DNA of 64,000 bases from Earliella scabrosa (lineage: Eukaryota; Basidiomycota; Agaricomycetes; Polyporales; Polyporaceae). The notes under the pieces are model-generated. The model was not told the origin of the DNA, did not search any database, and saw only the letters and a list, made by a program, of their open reading frames with translations. Both the position numbers and the translations under genes were made by a program. Numbering within the stretch: position 1 is the first letter of the stretch; every line of letters starts with the position of its first letter. The stretch covers positions 1,984,001 through 2,048,000 of the forward strand of contig JABYQQ010000005.1 of NCBI GenBank assembly GCA_022605405.1. Direction: 5' to 3'. Below, piece by piece: positions 10,183 to 23,469 of the stretch.

Positions 10183-12987
10183 ATGTCGCCCTCTCCATCT
10201 ACTCCCGAGTTCTCCTGTATCTATGACATCCCCATGGCTCGCGATATGTCTTCACATACTCTGGGACTTAACCCTCGACATGCGCATGCTCGTAACATGA
10301 AGCACATAGCAGACTCGCGACTCTTCACGTTGGGCCCCATGCCGGCTCGAGCTTTCCTCGACACGTTCCTTCCAACGGTGGCACGGGATGAGAGCATTAT
10401 GTCCTCGACCAAGAACACATTCAAATCTGTACCGTCGTCTGCAGAGACACCGGAGGGCATCTACAGGCCGCTGGTGAGTTCTCCGTAACGACTACTTGCC
10501 GCCAGCTCACGCCGTATGCATAAGATTGCTGCGCTCAACAAGTCGACTCACAACAAGTCCCGTTGCCCTGGCTTCGTGTTTGAGGACGTAGCCTCTCGCA
10601 GCTTACATCCCCGACGCCTCGGACACATGAAGCCTCACATATGCTGTTTCGCCAAGGAATGCTTGGACATCGTTCGTAGCGCCGATAGGGCAGGTCGCAC
10701 CGAGCTCGGTTATGCCGAGCTCTTCTTCGAGGTCAAGGCTCGACCGGAAGAGGACTTCTACGCAGATCCGCCCGCCGGGGCAGACCCCGAAGTCCGCGCG
10801 GCTCATCGTCTCGTCGCATTACATGACACCGACGAGGAAGCTTCGTACGCGGATAGGGCACTCGGGCAACATGTCGCATATGTCACAGAAGTGTTTGCTC
10901 GGCAGTTCCGCACTTTCTTCTTCACTATCTCCATGTCAGGCTCCCGTGCTCGCCTCCTTCGATGGGATCGGTCGGGGTGTGTAGTCTCGGAATCATTCGA
11001 CATCCGCCAACATCCCGATATTCTCTGCGAATTTCTGTGGAGATACTCGCAAGCGTCTAGTATTCGGCGAGGACACGACGTCACCGTGCAGAAAGCCCTG
11101 CCAGAGGAGGAAGGGGAGTTCAGCGCTCTCATCAGAGAAGAAACACGCCTGCAACTCGACGTGGAAGGGCGAGAGCTTGACCAGGCTGTTTCTCAGCATT
11201 ACCAGCCGGGCAAGGTCATGGCCGTCTATACCTGTTCTCAAACCGACGATGAGGACCCTCCCGTCACTCGTCGACTCCTGATCTCACGCCCAATCTTCTC
11301 TACGCCGACACTCGTTGGACGGGGCACAAGAGGATATTGGGCAGTTGATCTCCCACACCGCCGAGTAGTGTTCATCAAGGATACCTGGCGTTCTCGTTCC
11401 ACTGCCTTGGAAGGTGCCACGCTACAAGAATTGAACAAAGCCGGGGTTCGCAACGTGCCTACGTTGGAAATACATGGAGACGTGCCCCTATGCTTTCGTC
11501 AAGATGATCACGAACCATCTCGTCAGTCATATACTACATCGTCAGGCTGCGTTGTACCCATATAACGCCCTCTTGTTGCAGAAGAGTATCAGACAACCTG
11601 GTCGGAGACGTTCCTCTCTGAAAGTTGGAAATGTCGTGTCGACAAGCAGGAGGTTCGCCTCATTCCTCGCAACCACTATCGGATAGTCATCGGGCCAGTT
11701 GGTTATGACCTCAGGTTCTTCCGGGGTACTGACGAACTTCTCCATTGCACTTACGACATCTTCACTGGTAAGTGGCGATTATCCCCTCCCAAACTTGACT
11801 AATCACTAGCTCTTCTGCAGCGATGAGAGATGCACAAGATAAAGCTTCCCGTATCCACAGGGATATCAGCGTTGCCAATATCCTACTGGTTAAAGAACCG
11901 GGCTCCACTATGCGAAGAGGGGTCCTCATCGATTGGGAGACTTCCTCCGAAGTTGACGAGTCTGGTCTAGCGCAGAGTCCTGGGCGTGCGGTATGTCCAG
12001 CAACTCACCCTGGGTTCTCGACTACTGACGATGGTTTAGGGAACGTGGTTGTTTATGTCCATCAAGATGCTCAGTGACCGCAAGAACAGTGCACGGCAGA
12101 CCATACTAGACGACATGGAGTCGCTGCTCTACGTCGTCCTGTACTGCGCGCTGCACTGGCTGCCCAACAACCTGGACCGCGAAGAGCTCTTTCAGATAGT
12201 CTCTCGGCTCTTCGACTTCTCAACCACCTACAACGGCGTTGTAATCGGCGGGGATGGCAAGGCGGCTAACAATTACAGCCGACGCTATACTGGCGACGTG
12301 CAGTTCAAGGGCCAGGCTATCAAAGATTGGTTAGACACGGTGATGAACTACCGTGCACCCCTGCCAGACGATGCGCAGACCTACAAGGATAAGTGGAAAC
12401 CGGAACACCTGGACGTGTTCTGGTCCGACTTCCTCAAGACGCGTACGCTTGAACACGACGACCGTGTCGTCAACAAAGCGAGGAACCCCAATCTGCCTTT
12501 GGGCTCCTTACACTCCTCCGAGGATGGGGACGGGGGCGGCTCTTCATCGTCGCAGTCGGACTCTGCTCCGTCGGTCCACCCCCGTGACACCCCATCTGAG
12601 GATGAGGACGCTCGCATTGCGCCTGTCCCTGCGGAACCACGTCCCAGAGCTGCACCTCGCGGGGTGAAACGCGTGTCCCAGGCCAGTCCCGCACGGGAGT
12701 CCAAGCGCGCCCGCACATCGCGAGCTTCAACGAGCAATAGCGGCCCTCCTCCAGATCCCACGACTCCCCGCCGCAGCGCGCGCATCCGTGAACAACCGCC
12801 CAAGCCTCCGACTGCCGTGGCGAATAAACCGAAGAGCGCTGTTCAGAAGGCGAAAGCGAAGGCAACTCCTGGCAGGAGAGCTCGGAAGCCTTCTGCGCGT
12901 GCGGCTGCTCCTACCGCCACCGCCGCCTCCACTTCCGCGAAGCCATCTGGACGAGGTCGCCCGCGAACCATTGTTGCTCGAAAATAG
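10183..12987 (+). CDS. FunK1-type protein kinase, copy 2
   Basis: Second FunK1-family kinase, 863 residues, in tandem with copy 1. Exons 10183..10473, 10525..11521, 11582..11767, 11821..11990 and 12040..12987 all join in phase. Parallel intron positions and shared blocks show paralogy with copy 1: ARQFRTFFFTISMSGSRARL, HYRIVIGPVGYDL, RIHRDISVAN and DDMESLLYVVLYC occur in the same order. The catalytic loop is near residue 504; the metal-binding motif reads DWE (LIDWETSSE) where copy 1 has DWD. Copy 1's Arg/Gly insert is absent, which makes this N-terminus shorter. The C-terminal 190 residues are Ser/Pro/Lys/Arg-rich and end in SGRGRPRTIVARK, which matches the AT-hook core GRP with flanking basic residues. 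A nuclear or chromatin role is an inference from that tail only. The start at 10183 is the second in-frame candidate; no conserved residue is lost by choosing it. Confidence 0.9.
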
Positions 12988-13499
12988 CCTTTGCTCCTTG
13001 GTTATCCTTCCTCCAACTCGTCGTCTCCCATGCTATTGCTATGTTTCCGTTGTACGTTTGTGCTGTGTTATGTGCCCCGTCCCATGTGTCACCCCCCCCG
13101 GTGCTCATTGCTGTCCTGTTGTCGTGCGTCATCCGATGTTATGTTATGCTGTTTCTCGCAGCTGTTATGTATGTGCTCGTACCCCGCTGTCCTAATCCCA
13201 GATCATTATGTGATCACCTACGTCCCCTGATGCGCTTCCAAGCGGGCATTGCAGGCATACTATCATCTTGATCCTATTACTTGGATGAGCCTATGGCTCC
13301 GGCTCCGAAGGTGAGCTAACCTACTGTGGATACATGTATACACATGAGAGCGAGCGTACGGTACGTGAAATAAGTTACAAAGCATGTCTACCATATAAGT
13401 CATGTATGACCGTTCTGCGAGTCCGAGGCAGCACTGTCTGTCCGTGACGATGTCGATGTGGTCTGCAAGCGGATATGTCAGCAGCGTGATTCAGAAGGG
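12988..13499. other. Intergenic, convergent 3' regions
   Basis: 512 bases between opposing stop codons. The first 250 bases after the kinase gene are pyrimidine-rich, with an 8-base C run near 13094. Short open frames on both strands look like shadows of base composition. No gene seen. Confidence 0.55.
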
Positions 13500-16400
13500 T
13501 CAGCGACGGCGAGGACGCACAGCACTGGGGGTGTCCGAGTCGATGCTGTCCTTTCCGCTGTGAGTCTTTCGCCTGAACAGGCTGATCGCGCGCTTGCGCA
13601 TCCCCTCCCGCTTCGGCCCGATCGTCGCGTCCCGTATAGACTCTGGCTCCGACGTCAGGAACGACGGCTCCGCTATCGTCCCCGGCATCGGCATGGGGTG
13701 AGATTCCAGGACGTCTCTCGACTTGCGCGACGCGTCCAGGGACTTGCGGGGCGCATCAAGGGACTTCCGTGCGGCATCGAGGGATTTGCGTGAGACCTCG
13801 CTCGACGCGGTCGGCGGCCTGCTGTGGTTGCTCCTACTCTTCAGCAGCTTGGGGGTGTTCGGTCGGCTCGGCCTCTCGTGGATTGTGTCTTTCTTGGACG
13901 CGATCCATTTGGTCTTGCTGATCAATTCGCGTGCGACCGGCAGCACGGGGACCAGGGGCTGCTGGAAGGCGACCTTGACCCAGCCGCGCCAATTGCGACC
14001 AGAGGGTATGAACTGATCGACCAGCTCCTCGAACTGGGTGGGCGAACGTATGTTAGCGTAATCCAATTAGGAAGCGCTGTAGACTTACGCTCCAAGTCTG
14101 GTTGCGATACTCCAGGTCCCGCGTCCGTATCCGCGCGTCACGACACAAGAACGAATCCTCCTTGGCGATGCTCAGCAAGAGATGAAGACTATCATGAAGC
14201 CTTAGTCGCTGCGCCATACACACAGCTAATAGATAGGCTCACCTGGCCACCTTGACTCTGACGAACGTCTTCTGTGAAGCACGTGTCTTCATCTCCGCCG
14301 CATCGTCCGACTCCTGGTTCCGCTGCTTGTCCTTGGAGTCGAACGTTGACTTCGTCGCAGTCGAGATGGTGGGCTTCGTCATCGCAAGTGCATCGCCCGA
14401 CTTGAGCCGCAACGACGATGAGGAATTGGTCCTATGTATCCTTGGCACCTGTAACGAATCTTGTCGAGCGCCTCTGAGGTCAGTGAAAGAGCGCGATGTC
14501 CCCAGTCTTCTTAGTGGCGGAGGCGGCGCAAGTCGGTTCGTGTCGAGGGACTTGCGTGGCGCAACGTCGAAGGACGCATGACGAGGCGAATCGGTGTACG
14601 TGAAAGCGGGGAGTTCGGCAGACTTCTTGCTCTCTGAGTGCGCAATGTGCTCCGGGATGACGAACGACTCGATCTGCGCTTCTTCCTCCGAGCGGGTTCT
14701 CCGGGCAGGCCAAAGGTACTCCATGATCTTGCGCCCGACCCGAATGTCGATCTGTAGCCGCATTGGATGGAAGGACAAGTCGAAGTCCTCGTAGATGGTG
14801 ATGCCGCCGACGGGTGGAAGAACGATCCAGTGAGCCAGAAGGAAGAGTTTCCGCTTGACGAGAGGATGCGTGGATGGCTCGTCGTATTTCGATAGGATCT
14901 CGGTCCATTCGGCGTCTGCTGCACCATCGAACGCTTGAAGATCACCAACAGCAAGGTTGTTCACCGTTGAACTGTCGTGCCGGCTGAGCCAGTAGAAGTC
15001 AGTGACTCGGATGGATATCTTGGCTAATAGCTGGTCCTGCTGATCCAGCATTCTCCAGGAGACCTCCTCGGACGAGGCATGGAGAAGCAACGCGGACTTC
15101 TGATCGCTCTCAGTATTTGCTTTGTCCTGCGCGAGCTTGATAGCATCGAATATCAGGTTGAGCTCTTCGACGAGGAGCAGAATATGAGCGCCGATCTTGA
15201 GCAGCTCGACACGTCCCGGATTGCCCAAGCCACGCAGCTTCTGCTCGGCATCTTTCTTGGTCTCTAGAGCCTGGCGAAGACGTTGCTGCATATTCGCGAC
15301 GACATCCGCGGCGGACGCAAGATTGGTGAAATCGTAGCTGAACAGGAGGCCCTCCAGCTTCTCGGCACGGGTCTTATGCGCGGCGTCCGTAAAGAGAACA
15401 AGGTTTGTCACGATGTTGGAAATGGCCTGGAAATGTCTATCGTTCGCCGACACCGTGAAGCGAGGAACGTGTAGTCGGACAAGGTCCTGCTCATCGGGGT
15501 CAGTCATAACCAGATTACCAAAGGAGAGCAATGGGCGCATACAGTCTGGTTCTGTAGATGAGCATGGGGATGCTGGGCGGTCTTCGCCACAGAGGTCACA
15601 TCGTTCCTCAGCCGGAGACGGTTGAACTTGTCGTACTGGAATGTGGCATCCGTCTGCGGTACCAGCCTGTCGAAGTCGCTGTTGTCTGCTCGCAAGTCGA
15701 TCAAAACCTCCAACGGAACGTAGTCCTTTCCCGACGTATTCGTGGCGGAAGGTGAGAATGTTTGCAGACCGGTCAGCCAAGCGAAGTTCCTATGGAATAG
15801 GTGTCAATCCGAGGGGCCAGCACCGAGCTTCTCGCGACGAACCTGTTCATGACCTTGCCGCTGACGGGATCGTGCGCGTTCGCGTCATCCATGATCGAGA
15901 ATGTCTTCAACTTGCCTTGCACGGCGGCCAGAACGCAGACCGACTCCTCATCATCGTTACTGCGGAGGACAATTTGCGGCTTGAGAAGGAGGCAGAAGTG
16001 ACCTCTCCGCGCGGAGACGCCCTCTGCCCAACCGTCCAGCGGGTCTACGATAGAAGGAAGCTTGGAGACCGTCTGCGGAACAAACTCAACAGTAGGTGCT
16101 GATCCGCCACCATCGCCAACCAGGAGTTTCTTGACTGCGTTAGCCGCGGCATGTGCACTGGCAGCCGGTCCTTTGTGCTTCTCATGGATTTCCCGATGGA
16201 CCTCTGTGAGGACGGCCTGGGCCTGATCTCGAATGAACTTGACAGCACTACATGCATGGTTCAGTAGCGATTTTATGGAGTTTGTGAATCAGATAGATAC
16301 GGACCGTTGAGCCATATGATATTCGAACCCTCTTCGTGAACGAGAGCAATAGTAGTATTGCATCATGATCTGCATGGTGCATAAGTCTCAAATGGCCACC

Positions 16401-19400
16401 TCGAATATGCTTGTTTGCTCACGTCTCGTATAGCGTTGTCCATGATGATGTGAGGGCAGTGCACCTGGTACACATTGTCGAACCCTGACCACTCCTCAGG
16501 TGTCACCAAGTCCGTCGGCATATAGTAACTGGAGTTGCGTTTGCGAGCAGACGCTTGCGACGCCATTTCGACTTGACGGAGCTGCGAAATATAGCTCTCG
16601 AGCAGGGCAATCATTCGCGGAAGATCACTAGTGCCGCGTCGTTTCTACGTGGAAATTAGACGTGGGTTTCACGAGATCCACATAAAATACACTAACCGGT
16701 TTGTCCTTACGGTCTGCAGCACCAGCATCGTCCTCTTGGAATTCTGCTCGCCTGCTCCTCTTCGTCTCATCGTGAGCCTTCTGTCGTAGTCGTTCCACCC
16801 GTTCAGAGGCGAGCTCCATTTGTACTCGCGGGACGGCTATGGCATGTGGGGTCAGGCAAAGGAGGAAGCGTTATGATTGCCCTGCTTACAAGGCTCCTTC
16901 CCCAGGAAGCATACATGCGTATCCTCTGATCCAAATTTCGTGCGTTCCGTGGGCTTCTCAGAAGAATCGAGATCATCTTCGTCAACGCGCTTGAAGTAGT
17001 TGAAGCGGGGGCATGAGACGGTAGGAAGGAGGAAGATCTCCGGTTCGTCGGATGACGAGTCCTCGTCGAAGTCAAAATCGTCCATATCGACCCAGTTGGA
17101 CAGGAGATCAATGGGGGTGAGATTGTTCCTTGTCCTGTAGTTGCTGACCACGGGCGAGTAGTTGATAGGCGTACACTGCTTGAGTGGATCGGCAAAGACT
17201 GCCAACATGGCGCGTAAGTCAAGTCCCTTGAGAACGACCTCGATGGCGTAGAAGGGCTTGTGATGGACGGTCTTCGTGCCTCCTTTGGTCGGCTCCGTCG
17301 CCTCGGTATCGCGTTGATGCATGTCTGCGCGGAACTCGTCAATAAGAGCCTTAACTCCGACGTAGGGTGTGACGCCGTCCGCCCAAGCATCCTGTGAATT
17401 GTCGACATAGACGTGCGAGATAAAGACTTGCGGGACCGATACTCGATACTTGAGCGTGGCTAGGTGCTGTCCGAACTTCGGTGATATCGGCCGCTTCCGA
17501 GGATAAAGCATGCCTTGACGGACTGGTAATGAGAGTGCGCCGTTGAACAGATGCCACCAAGACCAGAAATGTGAGAAGATCAGCGGAGACAGATGTAGGT
17601 TGCTAGGTTCGAGACGTGACTTCTGCTGGAAGCCCGAAGTGAGGGATATCGACATATGAATGAAGTCAGATCTGAAGCCGTTGTACGAGTCCTCTAAGGA
17701 CTATATAGTCGTTAGTACCGAAGTGGTACGAGAAACGGGATACCTGTGAACTTGCCTTGAATTCGGGTCGACCATCCTTCTGCTCCAGTTTGACATCGTA
17801 ATGGTGCTTGAAGTCAAACAAACGACATTCGCGATCGAATGGTTTGCCAGAACATCGGGCGCACTCCGGCCCACAGGCTCGCTCCAGAACGAAACCAACA
17901 CCGAAGCATACTCCTGAACGAAACTTTGCACAGATTGTCTGAGCTCGCCGAGAATCGTGAGGGTTGGCGTTCGACCGGATAGGATCATCCCCGTAAGAAT
18001 TTTCAATGCTGCGCATGATTGAGAACAACGCTATATGGCATACACCGAAGCACTACTCACTTGGGAATGATCACCAGCATGCTGTCACTGATAACTTGGA
18101 TCAGTTCATTGGCCTCGTTCGGCTGTCCGACTAGGAGTTGTGGATTGCCCTTCCAACAGAGAGCAAATCCAGCTCCATGACCGCGGATTTCGTAGGGGTC
18201 CCGAGAGCCTGATAGAAGGTCAGGATGCGTAGTATGCCTTAATGATTGCTACGTACCTTTTATATGCAGATGAACTTCGCCCCTAAAGAGGACCTTGAGG
18301 CGCCAGTGGAAGATAAGCCGCAGCTGCAACCCGTGGTTCAGTATGAGATCTCCATGATGAGTGTTGCAATGCACTCACTTTGTCCCAGAAACCAATCGCT
18401 GGAGAATTGTCGCGAGGCGCATGCGAAAGCGTATCGATGACGCGCATGAGGTCCTGGGTAGCCGGACCATAACTGACGCCCCATGAGAAGTCCGTGATTC
18501 CGTCCGTCATGACTCGGATAGTGGGCCTTGCGTACGACTTGACAGGCATGATGGTCTTTGGTATCCGAACGGAGAGGGAAGACGCGCCAAGCATCCCCGT
18601 GTCAGCTTTCACGATCTCGCATGGCACCCATTCCACCGATTGTTCCGTGCCCATCTCCTCGGCAATGACGACATCACTGTCGAACTCCAAGGCCGGTCGA
18701 GAGTTGATGGAATCAGGGGGTATATGAAGCAGTGGGAGGGGGTATGCGCGGAACGCCAATCGCAGAGAGTTCACCGTGAAATGTATGTGCATCGGGACAA
18801 GGAGAGAGAAGGTAGAGTCGCGTGGTAGCCCGCGGCCAGCATCATGCAAGAAGTCAGGTATCGTTTCGTAAGGGAAGGACGGCGGGGTGATAGAGAGCGA
18901 CAATTGATCAAATGTGAGACGAACCAGAGGCGGCACCGGCGGTATGCGGTTCAACGTCACCATGTCATCGTCGACGGTCTCGGGGATGCGGAGAGATCCA
19001 ATGGACGCCTGCAAGTGGGCCTCTTCGCGGGCAGTCTGGCGCGAGCGAGCCTGTTCGATCGCGGTCTTCCACGCCACTGAATGGACCTGGTTGAGGCGGT
19101 TACGAGCATCGGTGATCGAGACGGTGTGCTTCGAGCTGAATTGGAAGTCAGACTCGGAGTTGCGCAACGTTGATGTCGACGCGGTAGGCTTCTGCGAGGT
19201 TATAGTTGACACCTTGGCATTGAACGCCTCTTCACGCTCGTGTCGGACACGTGCGGCGTCGAAGCCAGCCCTCCAGATAAGTCCAAACTGCGACTCCACA
19301 CGGTCGTCTGCAGCCTCCACGACGAGTCGGCCAAGCTCGATGTGAACCTCGGGGACACGCTTTGCGTCCTCCTCGGGTGGTGGCGGCGGGTTCGAGTAAC

Positions 19401-22400
19401 TTCCGGATGCCACCATACGGACCAGGTGCTTCATGCTCTTGATCGTCAGGTTGATGTCGAGTATCAAGTCCGCCAAGACGAAATCGAAAGGAATGCGCAG
19501 ACGCCCGCTGTCTCCCTTGATGTTGACGCGCAGTGGTGAGGTGTCCGGGATGAGTTCGACGCGCCAACGAGGGAGTCTGGCCAGCTCTTCCCATTCTTCC
19601 TTATCTTTGCCGCTTCGCCTGAGAGAAACATTGACACCGGCGAGGATGTGGTCCCATTCGACTGCGACTTCGCGATCCGGGGATAGGTCGCAGGCAAGGG
19701 CAGAGATCCGCAAGTACATCTTGCTTGAGAGCGGGAAGCGCCACAGTAACTGCAGCTGGTGCAACCGGCATCGCACATGCACCTGAAGTGTGGACGGTGG
19801 GCGAGGCGCCTTCACAGGGGGCTTCGGCCGGGATGGGAGTAATGTTTGGAGGGTGTGCACCGCGAGCAGCGCGTTGTAGACCTGAGCAAGCTGCATGACG
19901 GCCTTGACTCTCGGGATCGAGACCTCAACATGACAATGATCCAGGGTGTTGGGTAGGGGGATGCCGTTCGGTCTCTCGCCGGATACAACAACATTGACGT
20001 CAAGGTTGCCTATGTGCAGGAACTCGAGCGAGCGGTGATGCACGCTACTGTCGCTGACACCATATGGATCGTCGGCTGCGAAAGGCGTAGACAGAGCGTC
20101 CCTGAGAACAATGTCCCAGAACGCGATCTGGATCAAAGCGCGCGACCCTTCCGCTGAAGAGGGTATGCCTGGCTCGGTAACAGCATGCAGAACCTGTTCC
20201 ATGGGAAGTAAGAGTTGCTCGCGCTGGTGACCGCGCGACACGACCGCGGACATCCTAGAGCAATGGTTTGGTCGCAATGCGCTATAGCTGACGCATACGC
20301 CCATGCGACTGGAAAGCCCGCGCGAGATGTTCAGTGTATCTTCAGGAGCGAGGTCGGGGGAAGTCATGAACAGCATAAAGCGATCGATCGAGAGGGATGC
20401 GACAACGCCAAACGGTAATTGGTCGAGGAGCCGTCGAGAGGGTCTGGGAGGGCGTGGCTGTGAGGAACTCGTCGTGCGTGCCAGGATGTTGGCAAGCGCC
20501 TTGAGCACTTCGGGCTGCCAGAGTTCGATGGATACGTCGTCCGTGGTGCACTGACACTGCGTGTATACGGATGGTACGTCCAATGACACCACGCCACCCG
20601 CTTCGTCCACAAACTCGCCCAGTCCGTGTCCCGTACCACCAACATGGATAGAGTCGATCTGACAGAACGTTTCGTTTGGGTAGGACGCTGCGTGGAAACT
20701 CTGCGGACGAGCACCTCGCATGTGCGCATCGGGACCGAACCAAACCTTGGCATGTGATCTGCTGACCACGAGACCGTAGTGGAAGTCCATGTCTAGGCCC
20801 ATGTAGTCGCGATCTATATTGCCAAACCGACCGTCAGGACGAGAGGTGAAGCGGGACTCCAGTGATCCGGATATCCCATCGGTTCTTGCTTCCAACACGA
20901 AAGGTTCCTGTGAGTCGTTGCTCATGGGGGAGATGAGGCGTACAGACACCGCGCCGACGTGAACACCGACGGAGACCCTGGGCACCGGACTCAGAATTGG
21001 CGGGAGTAGAGACTGTCCATGCACGGTTTTCTCGACCGAGTCTGGTCTCCGTTCTCTGCGGGCAAGGTTCTCCAGGGTGTCCAGGCGTTCCGTGATCTCC
21101 ACTCCGTCCAACGAGATGTTCGAGACGAGTAGTTGGGCGTTCGGATCTCCTGAAAGGAAGGAAGCACCGCATATCCATGGCGATGGCCATTGCGTCACGA
21201 GCGAGTCCCATCGGAACGTCTTCAAGGTGACGATGCGGAGATGATCCATAAGTTCCCCGATGCCATTCCTGTCAATCGTAAGCCTCTTCGCCGCTAGAGT
21301 CACTGAATACGCGTCAGGAGTGCAATCCGCGCTGGCACTAGTGCCCTTGCCAAGCCACTCTTTGTGTATCCCGCTCTGCCCGGGGTGGCTTAATCCAGCG
21401 TTGACAGCGACATCCTCTAGCGTTGCGTAGAGGACAGCGGGTCCATTACCGGCGAGCATCTCTGGTTGATGACTTGCGGTTAGCCGGCTGAGTCTGACTT
21501 CAACTGTCTTGATGTACGAGATCAATGGGACAGGTTTCTGTGATACAAAATTCTCTCAGCATAACACCTGGACTGTTCGACATGATACTCACAATGACTG
21601 GGCGAGGCGGTCTCTTAAGGTCAACACTACGTTTCGCAGCCCATTTCCAGCGCATAGAAGCCTGGAATGCGTTTGAGACTGGGTACTATACGAGACGTCA
21701 CTACTGTGCTTACAGAGAGCGCACCCATGAAAGGGGACACAGGGGACAACGGTGATCTCCAAGCCATGGAGGTCTGCGCAGAAGCCGACACAGGAAGAGT
21801 TGTTCCGTTCGACACCGGATGTTCCTGAACAACCTGCCGTGATTTTCTCCGTTCTTTCATCATCTTCATCATCTTTCCTACAACATCTAATTGGACATTT
21901 ACTTTTCCGAGGTCCAAAGAAACGTCGCCACTGCGCGGTTCTATGCCTTGATGAGGGTTTAGACGCGCTGCGACCGCGAGTTTGACCATTGGGACATCCA
22001 AGAAGAAGCTACCTCGATGGGTCCCTGAGCGCGGTGTGAGCGAAAGGTGAACGACATGTAAGAAACAGACCAATGCACCTAAGAAAAGCTCGCTACTCTT
22101 GTCAACATAGCCAGCGATGGCATTAACCTGCAGAACAACGGACGCGGCCAGCTGGGTTGCCCCCCAAGCGCGATCCCATGTTCTCTTGAAGCTACCCTTC
22201 ACCCTCGCATTCCAATCCGCGACACTTGCGAACCTTCGATGGCCAGCCTTGGCGTTATCCACGGAGACGACGCTTGGGAGATATGCAAGCGAGACTGCAG
22301 AGTTGAGTTTGGCATGACCTATCGAGAATCTGACACCCGGAATGGCGGTGAACGATATGGTCGCTGAGTCCAGTTCGAAGTCAAGCCCATTGGTGACAAC

Positions 22401-22934
22401 CGGTAGAGCGCGAATGGCCAGACGAAGGGACGTCACGAAGAACGTCCGTACGGCGGGCCGACAGTGCGGCTCCAGAGCCGAATAGGTGTAAGAGAGGATG
22501 GCACACACCACCTTCCAGAGACGGCGCGCGAGACGCGAGGGGGTAGGACGGGATGGCTTGCGCGTCTTCAGTGGAGAGCGACGTGTGTTTGACTGCTCGT
22601 CCAGCTCGAGTGACAACCCCTGAACTCGGATGGAGAAACGGGTTGCGGTTCCGAAGGTAGGTCTATGATATGAGATGCCTATACGCTCCACCCTCCACGT
22701 ACCGCTACCAGCCTTGAAGTACACTCCCCGAACCGAGCGAAGGCTGATGCTTCGAACGCGAAGACGACTTGAGACAAGCCTGACCACCGCGGGACCAATG
22801 TACGTCCGGAGCAAGAGTGAGAGTGTTAGGATCCGGATGATCCATATGACGAGTGTCGACCACAGCGAAAGGTCGTCCAGAGGTCGCAGGAGGAACACAT
22901 GGAGAATGAAATCCTTGCTAGATTGCGCCTGCAT
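13500..22934 (-). CDS. FMP27: Fmp27/BLTP2-family bridge-like lipid transfer protein
   Basis: Giant hydrophobic-groove protein of the BLTP2 group (yeast Fmp27/Hob1, fly Hobbit, plant SABRE, human KIAA0100), known to tether ER to plasma membrane and carry lipids. Fifteen exons: 13500..14033, 14089..14200, 14243..15486, 15543..15789, 15843..16247, 16306..16379, 16423..16644, 16697..16836, 16890..17700, 17744..18008, 18061..18208, 18257..18323, 18379..21537, 21593..21661, 21714..22934. The total of 8,718 nt gives 2,905 residues. Residues about 20-45 form the N-terminal membrane anchor (LWSTLVIWIIRILTLSLLL). The GFWDK signature, which names a Pfam segment, sits near residue 1480, split from LRLIFHWRLK by an intron. 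DLVRLHVPRFTVSANDRHFQ and the Apt1-like block LPPVGGITIYEDFDLSFHP (near 2495) follow. The C-terminal domain ends in VPVLPVARELISKTKWIASK, then an RKSLDA-repeat tail. Longer than yeast Fmp27 (about 2,630). The apparent breaks between open frames are introns, not frameshifts. Confidence 0.95.
13720..13812 (-). repeat. RKSLDA heptapeptide repeat in Fmp27 tail
   Basis: Within the last exon of the Fmp27 homologue the protein reads SRKSLDA-ARKSLDA-PRKSLDA-SRKSRDV, four near-identical seven-residue units at residues of about 2803-2831. A further APRKSLDT occurs about 410 residues earlier in the same protein. Each unit carries a basic-x-Ser context that basophilic kinases could phosphorylate; that is inference. 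Confidence 0.85.
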
Positions 22935-23469
22935 GGATGCGGAATGAGGTCTTGGTTAGGGATGAAGCTAAGTCTGAGCAGAGGAGGCACGAGGCGGCGG
23001 TATGGGTGGGTGAAGGAGTGTGGTCGTTACTGGGTGCAGGCCGAAAGCATACGGTTGTGGAATGTGCGCGAGGAGGTCGCGAGAGTAGAGCCACGTCGAC
23101 GACGGTGAGGGATGGGCATGAATTTGTTTCGCAAGCTGGTGACTGCACTGCTCCAGCGTACGATGCGCCCGTACCCCAGCCCGGCGCATTCGGGGCGCGG
23201 CCACGTGGGATTAATAAGGGGCCTCCGTCGCGCGCTTGCCGTTATTGAGTCGGCCGGCTCGGAGAAGCTCGGAGAGCAGAGTGGGTGCCGGTAAGCCCTT
23301 CGAATGGCGTCGGCGAAGTGTTTCATAAGAGATGTTCAGAAATTGCTATTCGACAGCAACGAGAAGCTAGACAGCATGATACGAGTCGGACCATTCAACC
23401 TCTCAGCTCAGACATTAAGCGCGCCAGCCGGGGCCACTGGCACTGCCAGGAAACACCGCTGTACCAGAA
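22935..23469. other. Intergenic upstream of FMP27
   Basis: 535 bases between the Fmp27 start codon and the stop of the next minus-strand gene, expected to hold the Fmp27 promoter. Reading toward Fmp27, an AT-rich TTATTAA-like motif lies at about 23210-23217, some 280 bases upstream of the ATG. Short open frames on both strands carry no motif. Confidence 0.45.

Noticed and set aside
13500..22934. Apparent series of frameshifts or separate genes on the minus strand
   Set aside because: Each break coincides with a consensus intron of about 50 nt, and the exons join to one Fmp27-type protein with consistent phases.
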